NCBI GenBank assembly: GCA_046154185.1
Contig: JBJXGE010000001.1
Span: forward strand, 62,001-126,000
Reading direction: 5' to 3'
DNA: 64,000 nt
Source: JBJXGE01 sp046154185
GTDB taxonomy: Bacteria > Planctomycetota > UBA8108 > UBA1146 > JAJFFE01
Both the position numbers and the translations under genes were made by a program. The notes beneath the pieces were generated by a model. The model worked only from the letters and a program-made list of their open reading frames with translations. It was not told the DNA's origin and ran no database searches. Positions 25,045 through 32,097 of the stretch are shown piece after piece. The number at the start of each line of letters is the position of its first letter. Position 1 is the first letter of the stretch.

Positions 25045-25662
25045 TCAACGCTCCGGCTCGGGTTCCTGCTGCTGAAATCGCTCCAGTAGTTCCTCTTCTA
25101 ACTGCGACGCCTCCTCGGTCTTGCCGGCGGCCTCGTTGCGACGGACGACATCAAGTTCGGCGAGGAACAGCGCTTTTTCGGGATCGGCCGCTTCGCCATC
25201 GGATTGGCCGCTGCATTCTTCGAGAATTTGATTCATCTCCTCGAGCGATCGGGCGCTTTCTTCGCGATCAAACCCCAACCGCTCGATCAGGCCGCTTTGC
25301 CGGAGGCGGGCCAACAACTTGCGCGCCCCGGCGCGATCCTCGCGACGATCGAGACTCTCGACCGCCCGCAATGTGCGCCGCAACGCGAGACCTTCCGTGC
25401 CGAAGGCGCGGCCGGCCAAGCGAAGGTCGACACCTTCGCGCCGATGCTCCTTGAACTCGTCCCACAAGGAATCCACTTCGACCGAAGAGCCAGCGCCGCG
25501 CGCCTGCTTTAGGCGCTCGACGATCTGTTTGCGCTTGCGCTCCCAGCGTCGCACCGCGATCCGATTAGAACGTTGATCGCGCTCCACGGCCTTGAGTGCA
25601 TTTCGAACTTCGAGCGGATCAACTTCATTTCGCCGCAGGATCAGACGCAAGAGATTCTCCAT
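25045..25662 (-). CDS. Divergent ESCRT-III-like helical protein
   Basis: A 205-residue, almost wholly helical protein with a strongly basic first half and acidic second half, the charge layout of ESCRT-III. Residues about 14-90 form a long Arg/Lys-rich hairpin (LEVRNALKAVERDQR, RRWERKRKQIVERLKQ, then FKEHRREGVDLRLAGRAF). Shorter helices with RSLEEMNQILEEC (about 140-155) follow, then an acidic C-terminal helix (about 165-200, ASQLEEELLERFQQQE). I cannot assign it to a named subfamily, and sequence similarity alone is weak; the claim rests on helix layout, charge and position between two better-supported family members. ATG 25662 overlaps the stop of the preceding gene as TGATG. The frame extends further upstream to 25821, but only as a shadow of that gene. 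Confidence 0.6.
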   Translation of the reverse strand: MENLLRLILRRNEVDPLEVRNALKAVERDQRSNRIAVRRWERKRKQIVERLKQARGAGSSVEVDSLWDEFKEHRREGVDLRLAGRAFGTEGLALRRTLRAVESLDRREDRAGARKLLARLRQSGLIERLGFDREESARSLEEMNQILEECSGQSDGEAADPEKALFLAELDVVRRNEAAGKTEEASQLEEELLERFQQQEPEPER

Positions 25663-26363
25663 CACAGGTCTTGCTCCTTTTCGCTCATCGCTGCGGCGGC
25701 CACCGCGGCGGCGACCCTCGGCGCGGGCTCGCGCGATACGACCGGCGGCACGGGAATCGTCGCCGATTCCATGACCGGCGGTGCCGTTACTCGCCGCGCC
25801 GGCGTTGTGGACACCGCGCAACTCGTTCCGAGGATTTCCGCTTCGATCGAACGCAACTCGCTCGAATCGTCAAGCGCGGCGCTCAAGTCGGCGGTGAGGA
25901 CGTCTTCCGTCTCGAGCACTTCGCGGTAACTCGACAGTTCCTCCTCGTAACCAGCGAGTATCTGATCGATGGCGGATTCATCGACGCCTCGCATCTCCAT
26001 GGCATCGAGCGACTGAATGCGACCGACCAGGCTGATCTGCAAGTTGATGTTGCGATTGTAGATCTTCTGCCGTTCCTCGAGATTGTCCATCTGCTTGCGG
26101 ATGCGTTGCACGCTGCGCAACGCGTTGTTCTTACTGCGCTCGGGAAGCGCGCCTTGTCGAACGCGCTCGACCTCTCGTCGCTCGACTTCTTCCAATGCCT
26201 CGATCTCGCGATTGACTCCGTTCACTTCCATCTCGTTGCGCGTGATCAGCTCGTCGAGGCCACGCAACAACTCACGAGGAGTCTTGGCGTCTCGCAGCAG
26301 ATCGCGCGCTTCGCGAGGAATCTCGCGGCGACCAAACAACTTCTTGATTCGTTCCATGAGCAT
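25662..26363 (-). CDS. ESCRT-III-like protein, CHMP4/Snf7-like
   Basis: A 233-residue helical protein. The N-terminus MLMERIKKLFGRR is a short amphipathic basic helix like the membrane-inserting start of Snf7/CHMP4. Residues about 28-120 form the long hairpin: RELLRGLDELITRNEM, a Glu-rich stretch, then SKNNALRSVQRIRKQMDNLEERQKI, which parallels the CHMP4 segment where a helix of Ala/Leu and Arg/Lys pairs follows a charged turn. Shorter helices follow (DESAIDQILAGYEEELSSYREVL, about 128-150; acidic to about 178). A Pro/Val/Ala-rich disordered tail (about 185-225) ends the protein. GAGGAGG lies five bases before ATG 26363. It overlaps the next gene as TGATG. I infer the polymer-forming core subunit of the set. 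Confidence 0.68.
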   Translation of the reverse strand: MLMERIKKLFGRREIPREARDLLRDAKTPRELLRGLDELITRNEMEVNGVNREIEALEEVERREVERVRQGALPERSKNNALRSVQRIRKQMDNLEERQKIYNRNINLQISLVGRIQSLDAMEMRGVDESAIDQILAGYEEELSSYREVLETEDVLTADLSAALDDSSELRSIEAEILGTSCAVSTTPARRVTAPPVMESATIPVPPVVSREPAPRVAAAVAAAAMSEKEQDL

Positions 26364-26373
26364 GGCAGCCTCC

Positions 26374-27252
26374 TCAGTAGCGATCCCGTTTGAGTAGCGG
26401 CCGGCCACTCACGGCCACGCGTTTGATGCGGGATTCCTCTTGGCTCAACAACCGCAGCGCTTCGTCGAGCACTTCGTCATCGACACCGAATTCGTTGAGC
26501 AGTGCTTCAATCTCGACGTGGCCGCCTGGGATTCGCAGCTCGGGCACTTGTCGCAGCAGTTCCAGCACACGCGTCACTTTTTCGTGATGCTCCTCCGGCT
26601 CAAAGACAGCGCGCAACTCGCCGAGCGGCTTCGGCAACGAGTCGTAGAGCTTCCACCCCCCGGGGGCTGCCGGCTCGATGAGAACAACCGCGAAATCCTC
26701 GCCACGGGGCACGCGCTGCGTCACGTCGTGGCTCCACCCCACCGTCGATAGCAACCCCAACACGTGGTAAACACCGGGCGCCCGCAGTTGCTCGCGAATC
26801 GCTTGATGCAATTCGGCGGCATCGAGACGCTCGATTGCGCCGCCGGTTCTTGCGAGGCGCGCCAGCGGACTGCGTGACGCCGCGACGACTGCGACGCGTG
26901 GTTTCCTGCGCCCGAGCAAACTGCGCGTCCGAACGATAAAACGCAGAGAGCGGTTGTGCGGCAGACTCTCGAGCAGTTCGCTGTCGTAGAGGCGCGCCTC
27001 CTTCATCAGATTCGCGACCACCGGATACGGATCAGTCCATTCTCCTACGCGATCCGCGGCAGCTAACGTGTAATGACACTTGTCGAGCGGACTGTACACG
27101 CGCTTGACGCGCGCAAAGCTCCGTTGAAAGCGCTCGAGAAACTGTTGCTCATGACCGCGCGCCTGCTGAATCGTCGTGGCGGAACTTGGCAGCACGAGTG
27201 GTGTCACGGCCGCGCCGCGGGAGTCACGCAGCACTGCAGATGGACGTTGCAT
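26374..27252 (-). CDS. Protein of unknown function with winged-helix-like C-terminus, ESCRT-like cluster
   Basis: A 292-residue soluble protein that I do not recognise. Residues about 30-220 are mixed alpha/beta, with SLRFIVRTRSLLGRRKPRVAV and FAVVLIEPAAPGGWKLYD as the clearest strands. Residues about 225-288 look like a winged helix: KVTRVLELLRQVP, VEIEALLNEFG, DEVLDEALRLLSQEE, then a basic wing (RIKRVAVSGRPLLKRDRY). Winged helices occur both in regulators and in ESCRT-II/ESCRT-III-recruiting proteins, so a nucleator role is possible but only a guess. It lies 15 bases after the MerR-like gene and 10 bases before the CHMP4-like gene, so it is part of the same transcript. The ATG at 27252 is preceded by AAAGGCGA. 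Confidence 0.6.
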   Translation of the reverse strand: MQRPSAVLRDSRGAAVTPLVLPSSATTIQQARGHEQQFLERFQRSFARVKRVYSPLDKCHYTLAAADRVGEWTDPYPVVANLMKEARLYDSELLESLPHNRSLRFIVRTRSLLGRRKPRVAVVAASRSPLARLARTGGAIERLDAAELHQAIREQLRAPGVYHVLGLLSTVGWSHDVTQRVPRGEDFAVVLIEPAAPGGWKLYDSLPKPLGELRAVFEPEEHHEKVTRVLELLRQVPELRIPGGHVEIEALLNEFGVDDEVLDEALRLLSQEESRIKRVAVSGRPLLKRDRY

Positions 27253-27267
27253 GGGTATCTTCGCCTT

Positions 27268-27849
27268 TCAACTGTGCGAGAGTTGTTCGTCCGGCGCCAC
27301 CCAACGCCAACTTGCGTCGGGCTCCCGCCGCCAACTCGAGTGTGCGCGCAAATCTTCGTAAAGTTCGGCAAGCTCCACTTCGCGCGGCGAACGCAGACCG
27401 GACTCTCCCCGTCGAGAGCGCGGGTAAAGCGTCAAGTCGCCGCGAAGCGTCCGGAGGTAGGCGCTCAGCAGCCAATCGCGCTCGACGCGCTGCCAGCGTT
27501 CCGTCCGATTCGCCTCGGCGTGAAGTTCGAGACACCGCTCGGCAAGCACATCGAGCTCGCTCGATTGTTGTCGAACCAGCTCGCGAATCGCCGCGAGCGA
27601 GGACTTGAAGCGCGTCTTCAAGACGTGGATCACGAGCAGCAAGTGAAGCGTTTCGCGCTCCGGAAACATCGCGACGCGGCCATGAAGACTTGGTGCGCCG
27701 AGCAAGCCCTCGTTGACGTAAAAGCGCAGGGTTCGGACGGTGGTGCGAAAACCGAGCTCAGCGCAGCGCGCCGCCAGCCCGCGGTAGTCGACAAGCCCGC
27801 CAAGGTCCGCTTGCAGTCGTCTCGAGAGTTCGATGGCTTTCGTCTCCAA
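27268..27849 (-). CDS. MerR-like transcriptional regulator, first gene of the ESCRT-like cluster
   Basis: A 193-residue DNA-binding protein. Residues about 15-80 resemble the MerR winged helix-turn-helix: LAARCAELGFRTTVRTLRFYVNEGLLGAPSL contains the TVRTLRFYVNEGLL segment, the family hallmark (R-x-Y-x-x-x-G-L-L), followed by a wing and a FPERETLHLLLVIHVL helix. The rest is helical (dimerisation coiled coil about 85-120), ending in a Trp/Arg-rich tail. It has no obvious metal-binding Cys set, so the effector is unknown. The TTG start at 27849 follows TGAGGA. An inverted repeat at 27896-27912, just upstream, is a candidate operator, so autoregulation of the whole cluster is plausible. Confidence 0.75.
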   Translation of the reverse strand: METKAIELSRRLQADLGGLVDYRGLAARCAELGFRTTVRTLRFYVNEGLLGAPSLHGRVAMFPERETLHLLLVIHVLKTRFKSSLAAIRELVRQQSSELDVLAERCLELHAEANRTERWQRVERDWLLSAYLRTLRGDLTLYPRSRRGESGLRSPREVELAELYEDLRAHSSWRREPDASWRWVAPDEQLSHS

Positions 27850-27895
27850 CCGGATTCCTCACCTCACCGAAAGTGTGTGCGGCGTACGAGCGACG

Positions 27896-27922
27896 CTGAC
27901 AGTCGTTGTCAGTGATCGTCAG
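27896..27922 (-). promoter_or_regulatory. Candidate operator upstream of the ESCRT-like cluster
   Basis: CTGACA (27896-27901), five bases, TGTCAG (27907-27912) is a perfect inverted repeat. A third half-site CGTCAG stands at 27917-27922, exactly 10 bases (one helical turn) from the second. It lies about 50-75 bases before the TTG start of the MerR-like gene. This arrangement suits a dimeric regulator with an extra half-site. I found no convincing -35/-10 pair around it. Confidence 0.45.
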
Positions 27923-28108
27923 TTGAGCAAGCAACGTGCCGATGGAATCAGCGGCCCGGACTAGAAGCGCAAGCGCCTTGAAGATAAGTGGTAACGCGCG
28001 GCGAGCCCGCCGCGCAAGCGGGCGAGGTGGCGATCAGAACTTTCAATGCGCCGGCGCATCCTGGCGCGTCACACGCCGCGAACACCACTTCGGCGCCGAT
28101 TCGTTGCG

Positions 28109-28687
28109 TTAGACCTCAACGAACTCGAGCTGCCCGACATACGGGAGATTGCGGTAATAACCCTGATAGTCGAGGCCATACCCGACGACGAACTCACTCG
28201 GGATATTGAAGCCGATGTACTCGATGTTCGAAATCTTGACGTTGTTGCGCGGTTTGTGCAGCAGGGAACAAACCTTGAGCGAAGCAGGTTTGCGCGCGGA
28301 GATGTTGGCCTTCAAATACTCGAGTGTGAGCCCGGTATCCACGATGTCTTCAACCAGTAACACGTGGCGGTTCGATACCGATTGAGCAAGATCGAGTTCC
28401 ATTTTTACTTCACCGGATGTCACGACTTGATTGCCATAGCTCGAGACCCGCAAAAAGTCTGTCGTCATGGGTGTGTCCAGTTGGCGAATGAGGTCGGCCA
28501 CGAAGATAAAGGCGCCTTTCAGCACACAAATGACGATCGGATCGAGATCTCGATAGTCCATCGTCAGTTGGCGCCCCAACTCGCGGATGCGCGTCTTGAT
28601 GCGCTCTTCGGATAACAACACCTGAATGCGATGCGCCGGCAGTTGCGGCGGCGCGACATTCGCGCTCGATTGGGGTTGCAACGACAT
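28109..28687 (-). CDS. hpt: Hypoxanthine phosphoribosyltransferase
   Basis: A 192-residue purine-salvage enzyme that joins hypoxanthine (and usually guanine) to PRPP. It shows the type I phosphoribosyltransferase pattern: the PRPP-binding loop VLLVEDIVDTGLTL, an upstream ICVLKGAFIFVADL, the flexible-loop segment SSYGNQVVTSG, and the C-terminal YIGFNIPSEFVVGYGLDYQGYYRNLPYVG typical of Hpt. I chose ATG 28687, where similarity begins; an upstream start at 28807 in frame adds about 40 residues not seen in the family and would overlap the upp-like gene. It follows that gene by 116 bases and precedes the ESCRT-like cluster promoter region. Confidence 0.93.
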   Translation of the reverse strand: MSLQPQSSANVAPPQLPAHRIQVLLSEERIKTRIRELGRQLTMDYRDLDPIVICVLKGAFIFVADLIRQLDTPMTTDFLRVSSYGNQVVTSGEVKMELDLAQSVSNRHVLLVEDIVDTGLTLEYLKANISARKPASLKVCSLLHKPRNNVKISNIEYIGFNIPSEFVVGYGLDYQGYYRNLPYVGQLEFVEV

Positions 28688-28803
28688 GTGCCCTGACTCC
28701 GTTGTGCGCGGCTGGCGCGCCGCAAATGTTGTTGAAGATTGCGCCGGACACCACACGGACCGCCTGCAGTTGGCAAGCGGCGACTCGCGGAGAGCATCCC
28801 GCG

Positions 28804-29616
28804 TCAAACGTACGAATTGTTGAGAATCTCGCCGAATCCGCCCCCACCCGGAATGATGTACTGATGCCGATCCAGACCATCCTCAAGCTCCCACTCACTG
28901 CCTGGGGTGGTTTCGAGTATGCGTTCCGGGCTAGCGCCGCGATCGACACGGATGGCGTAGATTACGACGTCCGGATGGGCGGCGCGCATCGCGCGGATGT
29001 AGTTCGGCGTGATGATCAAATGAATGTTGATGATTTTCGCCGGCTTGCCGGGCACTTGCTGTTTGTAATAGTCGATGGCGCGGATGAGCGACGAACCGGT
29101 TGCCGCCATCGGATCTGGAAAGATCAGCACGCGATTCTCGACTTCGCCGCCGATCTTGCCGCCATGAATGCCCGCGCCGGTAACTCGACCCTGATCATCC
29201 GTCTCCCGCTCCATAATGAGATGATCCTGACGCACTCCCGCTGGATTCATGAACTCATTGAGCATGTGAAAACAAATATGCGAAGGAAAAGTACCGGCGC
29301 GCGCGATGTTAACCGTGACCACGCGCGTATTGGGATCGATCACGACGCCTTCGTAGTAGCCTCGCGAGTCGCCGGCCGCGCCCATACGCGTTTCGATCCG
29401 TGCTTTGGTGAGCGGAAACTCGCGGTTGTAAACGTGGACGAGCAAATGGCGATAACAGTTTTCGATCAAGTCATTGATGCGCGGCTGGACAGTCGTCGGA
29501 GAGCAGACAGTCGCAAGCTGCGTCAGTAAGTACGGCTCGGCGATGATCCGCACTTGCTGACCGTAGCAATGCTCGAGCTCGGGAATACTCGCCTTGCGGT
29601 ACGCGCGTTCCCCCAT
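28804..29616 (-). CDS. upp: Uracil phosphoribosyltransferase-like protein
   Basis: A 270-residue type I phosphoribosyltransferase of the Upp group, which makes UMP from uracil and PRPP. The PRPP loop FPDPMAATGSSLIRAI matches the family's DPMLATGGS. IARAGTFPSHICFHMLN parallels the RAG region, and IITPNYIRAMRAAHPDV and YAIRVDRG match the later strands. It is longer than the usual 208 residues; extra length lies in the first 60 residues and around the middle loop. The C-terminus YIIPGGGGFGEI replaces the usual YIVPGLGDAGDR uracil-binding end, so substrate preference might differ. ATG 29616 has GAGGAA six bases upstream. Confidence 0.78.
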   Translation of the reverse strand: MGERAYRKASIPELEHCYGQQVRIIAEPYLLTQLATVCSPTTVQPRINDLIENCYRHLLVHVYNREFPLTKARIETRMGAAGDSRGYYEGVVIDPNTRVVTVNIARAGTFPSHICFHMLNEFMNPAGVRQDHLIMERETDDQGRVTGAGIHGGKIGGEVENRVLIFPDPMAATGSSLIRAIDYYKQQVPGKPAKIINIHLIITPNYIRAMRAAHPDVVIYAIRVDRGASPERILETTPGSEWELEDGLDRHQYIIPGGGGFGEILNNSYV

Positions 29617-29774
29617 TTGAGATTCCTCATCCGGTGCCCAAGCAAAAACTTGCCCGCTCGAAGTGAGATTGCGATGTCGCCCGCGCGCCACTCATGGGTC
29701 GCTGACGTCGCCGAATTCTAAGGCGCTCGCCGCGATTTGAAATGGCCGAAAAGAAAAATCCAAGCGCGGCGAAA

Positions 29775-31772
29775 TCAGTGACTCCCAAGGTCGAGACCCG
29801 GGATTCCGGCGCAGTTCGGATCAGCGAGCCAAGCATTGAGAGTCGCCAACCCACCACTGGGCGTGCGTGTCAACCCGGAGGTACTCGCTTCGACTTCTCC
29901 GAGGATCGCCTGGGCCAGCGCGTTCTCGGCGTCAAAAAGCAGTACTTCCCCGGCCGCTCGTCGCGCCGCGTCGAGGTCGCCATCGAGCAAACTCAGCAAC
30001 GCATCGACGCACCAAAGTCCGTGATCGGCCGGCTCGACCTCTAGTGCCGCGCGCAATTGCTCGCGAACTCGCTCGCTGGCCTCCGCATCCACATGGTGTT
30101 TGGCGGCGTCCCAGCGCAGCCGCACCATCTCGGGAAACCGCTCGAACGCGGTCAAAAAGGCCGCGTGGGCGAGTTCATATTCTTCAGTCGCGAGCAGCGC
30201 CAGACCGTGCAAATACTGGATCGCGCCGCTCGTCGGCAGCTCGAGCGCCGCTGTGTGCAGCGCCGCGACGGCATCGTCATAGCGCCCGGCTCGGTACAAA
30301 CTCCAACCCTCGCAAAAACTCAGTTCCGCGGGCGCAAGTTCCGCAGACTTGTCGGCGGCGGTAGTGCGGTCGGTCTCATCCACGTCGCCCTGACGGCGAC
30401 GGTCACCGAGATCGACGTAATAAGTGACATCGACCGGATAGCAGAGCCCGCAATCGCGCACTCGGTAGTAGTGCCAACCATGAAGCCCGCACTGGTAGCG
30501 ATGGCAGTGATGCGCGTACCCGCACGAGTGATCGTAGCCAAGATGTGAACAACTCGAGTAAAGGCTCAGTCGACACGAACCGTATCGAACGCTGTACCAC
30601 GAATAGTAATCGCAGCCGTAACTGTCGAGATACGCGAACGGGTAGATCCAAAAATAACCGTAGTACGGATAGCAGACGCTGAAGTACCGCGCGTGGCGGT
30701 GGTGATGATGCCGAGCGTGTCGGAACGACGGAAGACCGACGTGCACCGACGTGACAATGTGCGATTCGCCAAGGGACGCTGCGCGGCGAACACGGGCCCG
30801 ACCGTCGCTCGACACCGAACTGCTCGCAACGATGCTGCTGGCGCCGAGACCTACGCCCGTGCCGGACCCAGGCAGATTCCGGCCGAGCCGACTTCCGGAA
30901 TTGCGCAACGCCGATGATCGCAACGACACGTCGCTCCGCAGCCGACTGGCCATCGACCCTCGCAGCCGCGAGGCCGACACGATCGACTCACGACGGTCAT
31001 TCCCGTCGCGCCCGATCTCACTCCGTGAACTGCGCGAATTGCGCTCCGCGCCGCGTTCACGTTTGAGAGTTGTACTCGCCGCCGCGGGCGTGCGCCCACG
31101 CAAGTGCGAAGTCGATTGCGATGTCGATGGCACCTCATGGCGCGACGCCCCACGCGACTCGCTGCCAAATCTCGAACCGGACTCTGGATTCGCTGGGGAG
31201 GCCCTTCGCGGTGACAACTGCGGCGTCGAGGAACGCGGTGCAACATTGCGGGGCGCGGTCGTGCGCGGCGCTGGCGCCGGTCGCTCAAACGACGGTCGCT
31301 CCTTGGTCGGTTGCGTCGCCTCGCGGCGCGTGGAACGCGACGGATTCCGGTTCGCCCGCTCGTCGCTGTCGAATCCGCGCGGCATACTGGGACGCGCCTG
31401 CGATCGACGATTGCTTCCACCGGAAGTCGCCGGCGCGGCGCGACGCGACCCGGCGGGCGCGCTTCGCGGCTGGACCGCGGGCGACGCTTGTCGTCGCGGA
31501 TTTGAGTTGACGCTCGGAGCGGGTCTACTTGGTCGGCTTTGACCACTCGGTCGTGTCGATGGACGCGCGGCGGCGCCGCTCGACGGTCGCGAAGACGGAG
31601 CTGACGATGCACTGTTGCTACCGCGCCCGCCGCGTTGCGTCGGCGCAGAGTACGCCGCGTCCATCGCCGCGACCAAGACCGCCGTCACACACAAGAGAAT
31701 TGTCAACGCCAGCCGCACGACGGTTCGTTTCGCTGTCCGCTTCGCTGTTCGTTCCACAAACTCGGTCGACAT
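29775..31772 (-). CDS. Secreted low-complexity/Tyr-Cys-rich protein with TPR C-terminus
   Basis: A 665-residue exported protein. A basic start and hydrophobic helix (about 12-40, RLALTILLCVTAVLVAAM) form a signal peptide or anchor. Residues about 45-340 are a disordered Ser/Arg/Pro-rich stretch. Residues about 355-470 are extraordinarily rich in Tyr, Cys and His (YYGYFWIYPFAY, CSHLGYDHSCGYAHHCHRYQ). Residues about 490-640 are TPR-like helical repeats (AELSFCEGWSLYRAGRYDDAV and two or three further units). I do not recognise a family; such proteins occur in large-genome bacteria with elaborate envelopes. The Cys/His-rich part could bind metal or cross-link in the envelope. ATG 31772 follows GGAG at good spacing. 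Confidence 0.72.
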   Translation of the reverse strand: MSTEFVERTAKRTAKRTVVRLALTILLCVTAVLVAAMDAAYSAPTQRGGRGSNSASSAPSSRPSSGAAARPSTRPSGQSRPSRPAPSVNSNPRRQASPAVQPRSAPAGSRRAAPATSGGSNRRSQARPSMPRGFDSDERANRNPSRSTRREATQPTKERPSFERPAPAPRTTAPRNVAPRSSTPQLSPRRASPANPESGSRFGSESRGASRHEVPSTSQSTSHLRGRTPAAASTTLKRERGAERNSRSSRSEIGRDGNDRRESIVSASRLRGSMASRLRSDVSLRSSALRNSGSRLGRNLPGSGTGVGLGASSIVASSSVSSDGRARVRRAASLGESHIVTSVHVGLPSFRHARHHHHRHARYFSVCYPYYGYFWIYPFAYLDSYGCDYYSWYSVRYGSCRLSLYSSCSHLGYDHSCGYAHHCHRYQCGLHGWHYYRVRDCGLCYPVDVTYYVDLGDRRRQGDVDETDRTTAADKSAELAPAELSFCEGWSLYRAGRYDDAVAALHTAALELPTSGAIQYLHGLALLATEEYELAHAAFLTAFERFPEMVRLRWDAAKHHVDAEASERVREQLRAALEVEPADHGLWCVDALLSLLDGDLDAARRAAGEVLLFDAENALAQAILGEVEASTSGLTRTPSGGLATLNAWLADPNCAGIPGLDLGSH

Positions 31773-32097
31773 GGTTTCTCCATTTCTCTCGGTGCTTCTC
31801 ACGCATTGCCAGCTGGAGAAACACAGGAGGGGATCGGCCGCATCCTACCGCCAGGCCTTGGTGAAGACAAACGACGAGGTGCGCGCAGACTCCCGCCGTC
31901 GACAAAACGGCGGCGCGACAGGACTATTCGGATGCAGTTGAAAATGTCGGTGAGCGGCCGCGCCAACTCGACACGCCGCGGCGCCGGTTGGGTTTACCGA
32001 ACGTGTTCCGCGATCGTCGACCGCCGGAACAAGGGTCCGCGCAGGATGACTTCACAGTTGGAGGTCGAGATCTGACGTCGGTCGGTTTGTTCCAGGG
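31773..32097. other. Intergenic region, promoter only
   Basis: A 325-base spacer between the degenerate sensor-kinase gene and the TPR protein gene, both on the minus strand. It holds the candidate promoter at 31842-31870. Short plus-strand frames across it are Arg-rich and unconvincing. I see no terminator hairpin for the kinase gene. Confidence 0.4.
31842..31870 (-). promoter_or_regulatory. Candidate sigma-70 promoter of the TPR protein gene
   Basis: On the minus strand, TTGTCT (31870-31865), a 17-base spacer, then TAGGAT (31847-31842). Each hexamer matches four of six consensus bases with ideal spacing. It lies about 70 bases before the ATG at 31772. Confidence 0.35.

Noticed and set aside
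18403..27849. Eukaryotic or archaeal contamination as source of the ESCRT-like genes
   Set aside because: The genes have bacterial ribosome binding sites, GTG/TTG starts and overlaps, no introns, the same base composition as their neighbours, and are flanked on one strand by ordinary bacterial genes. An ancient transfer from archaea remains possible.
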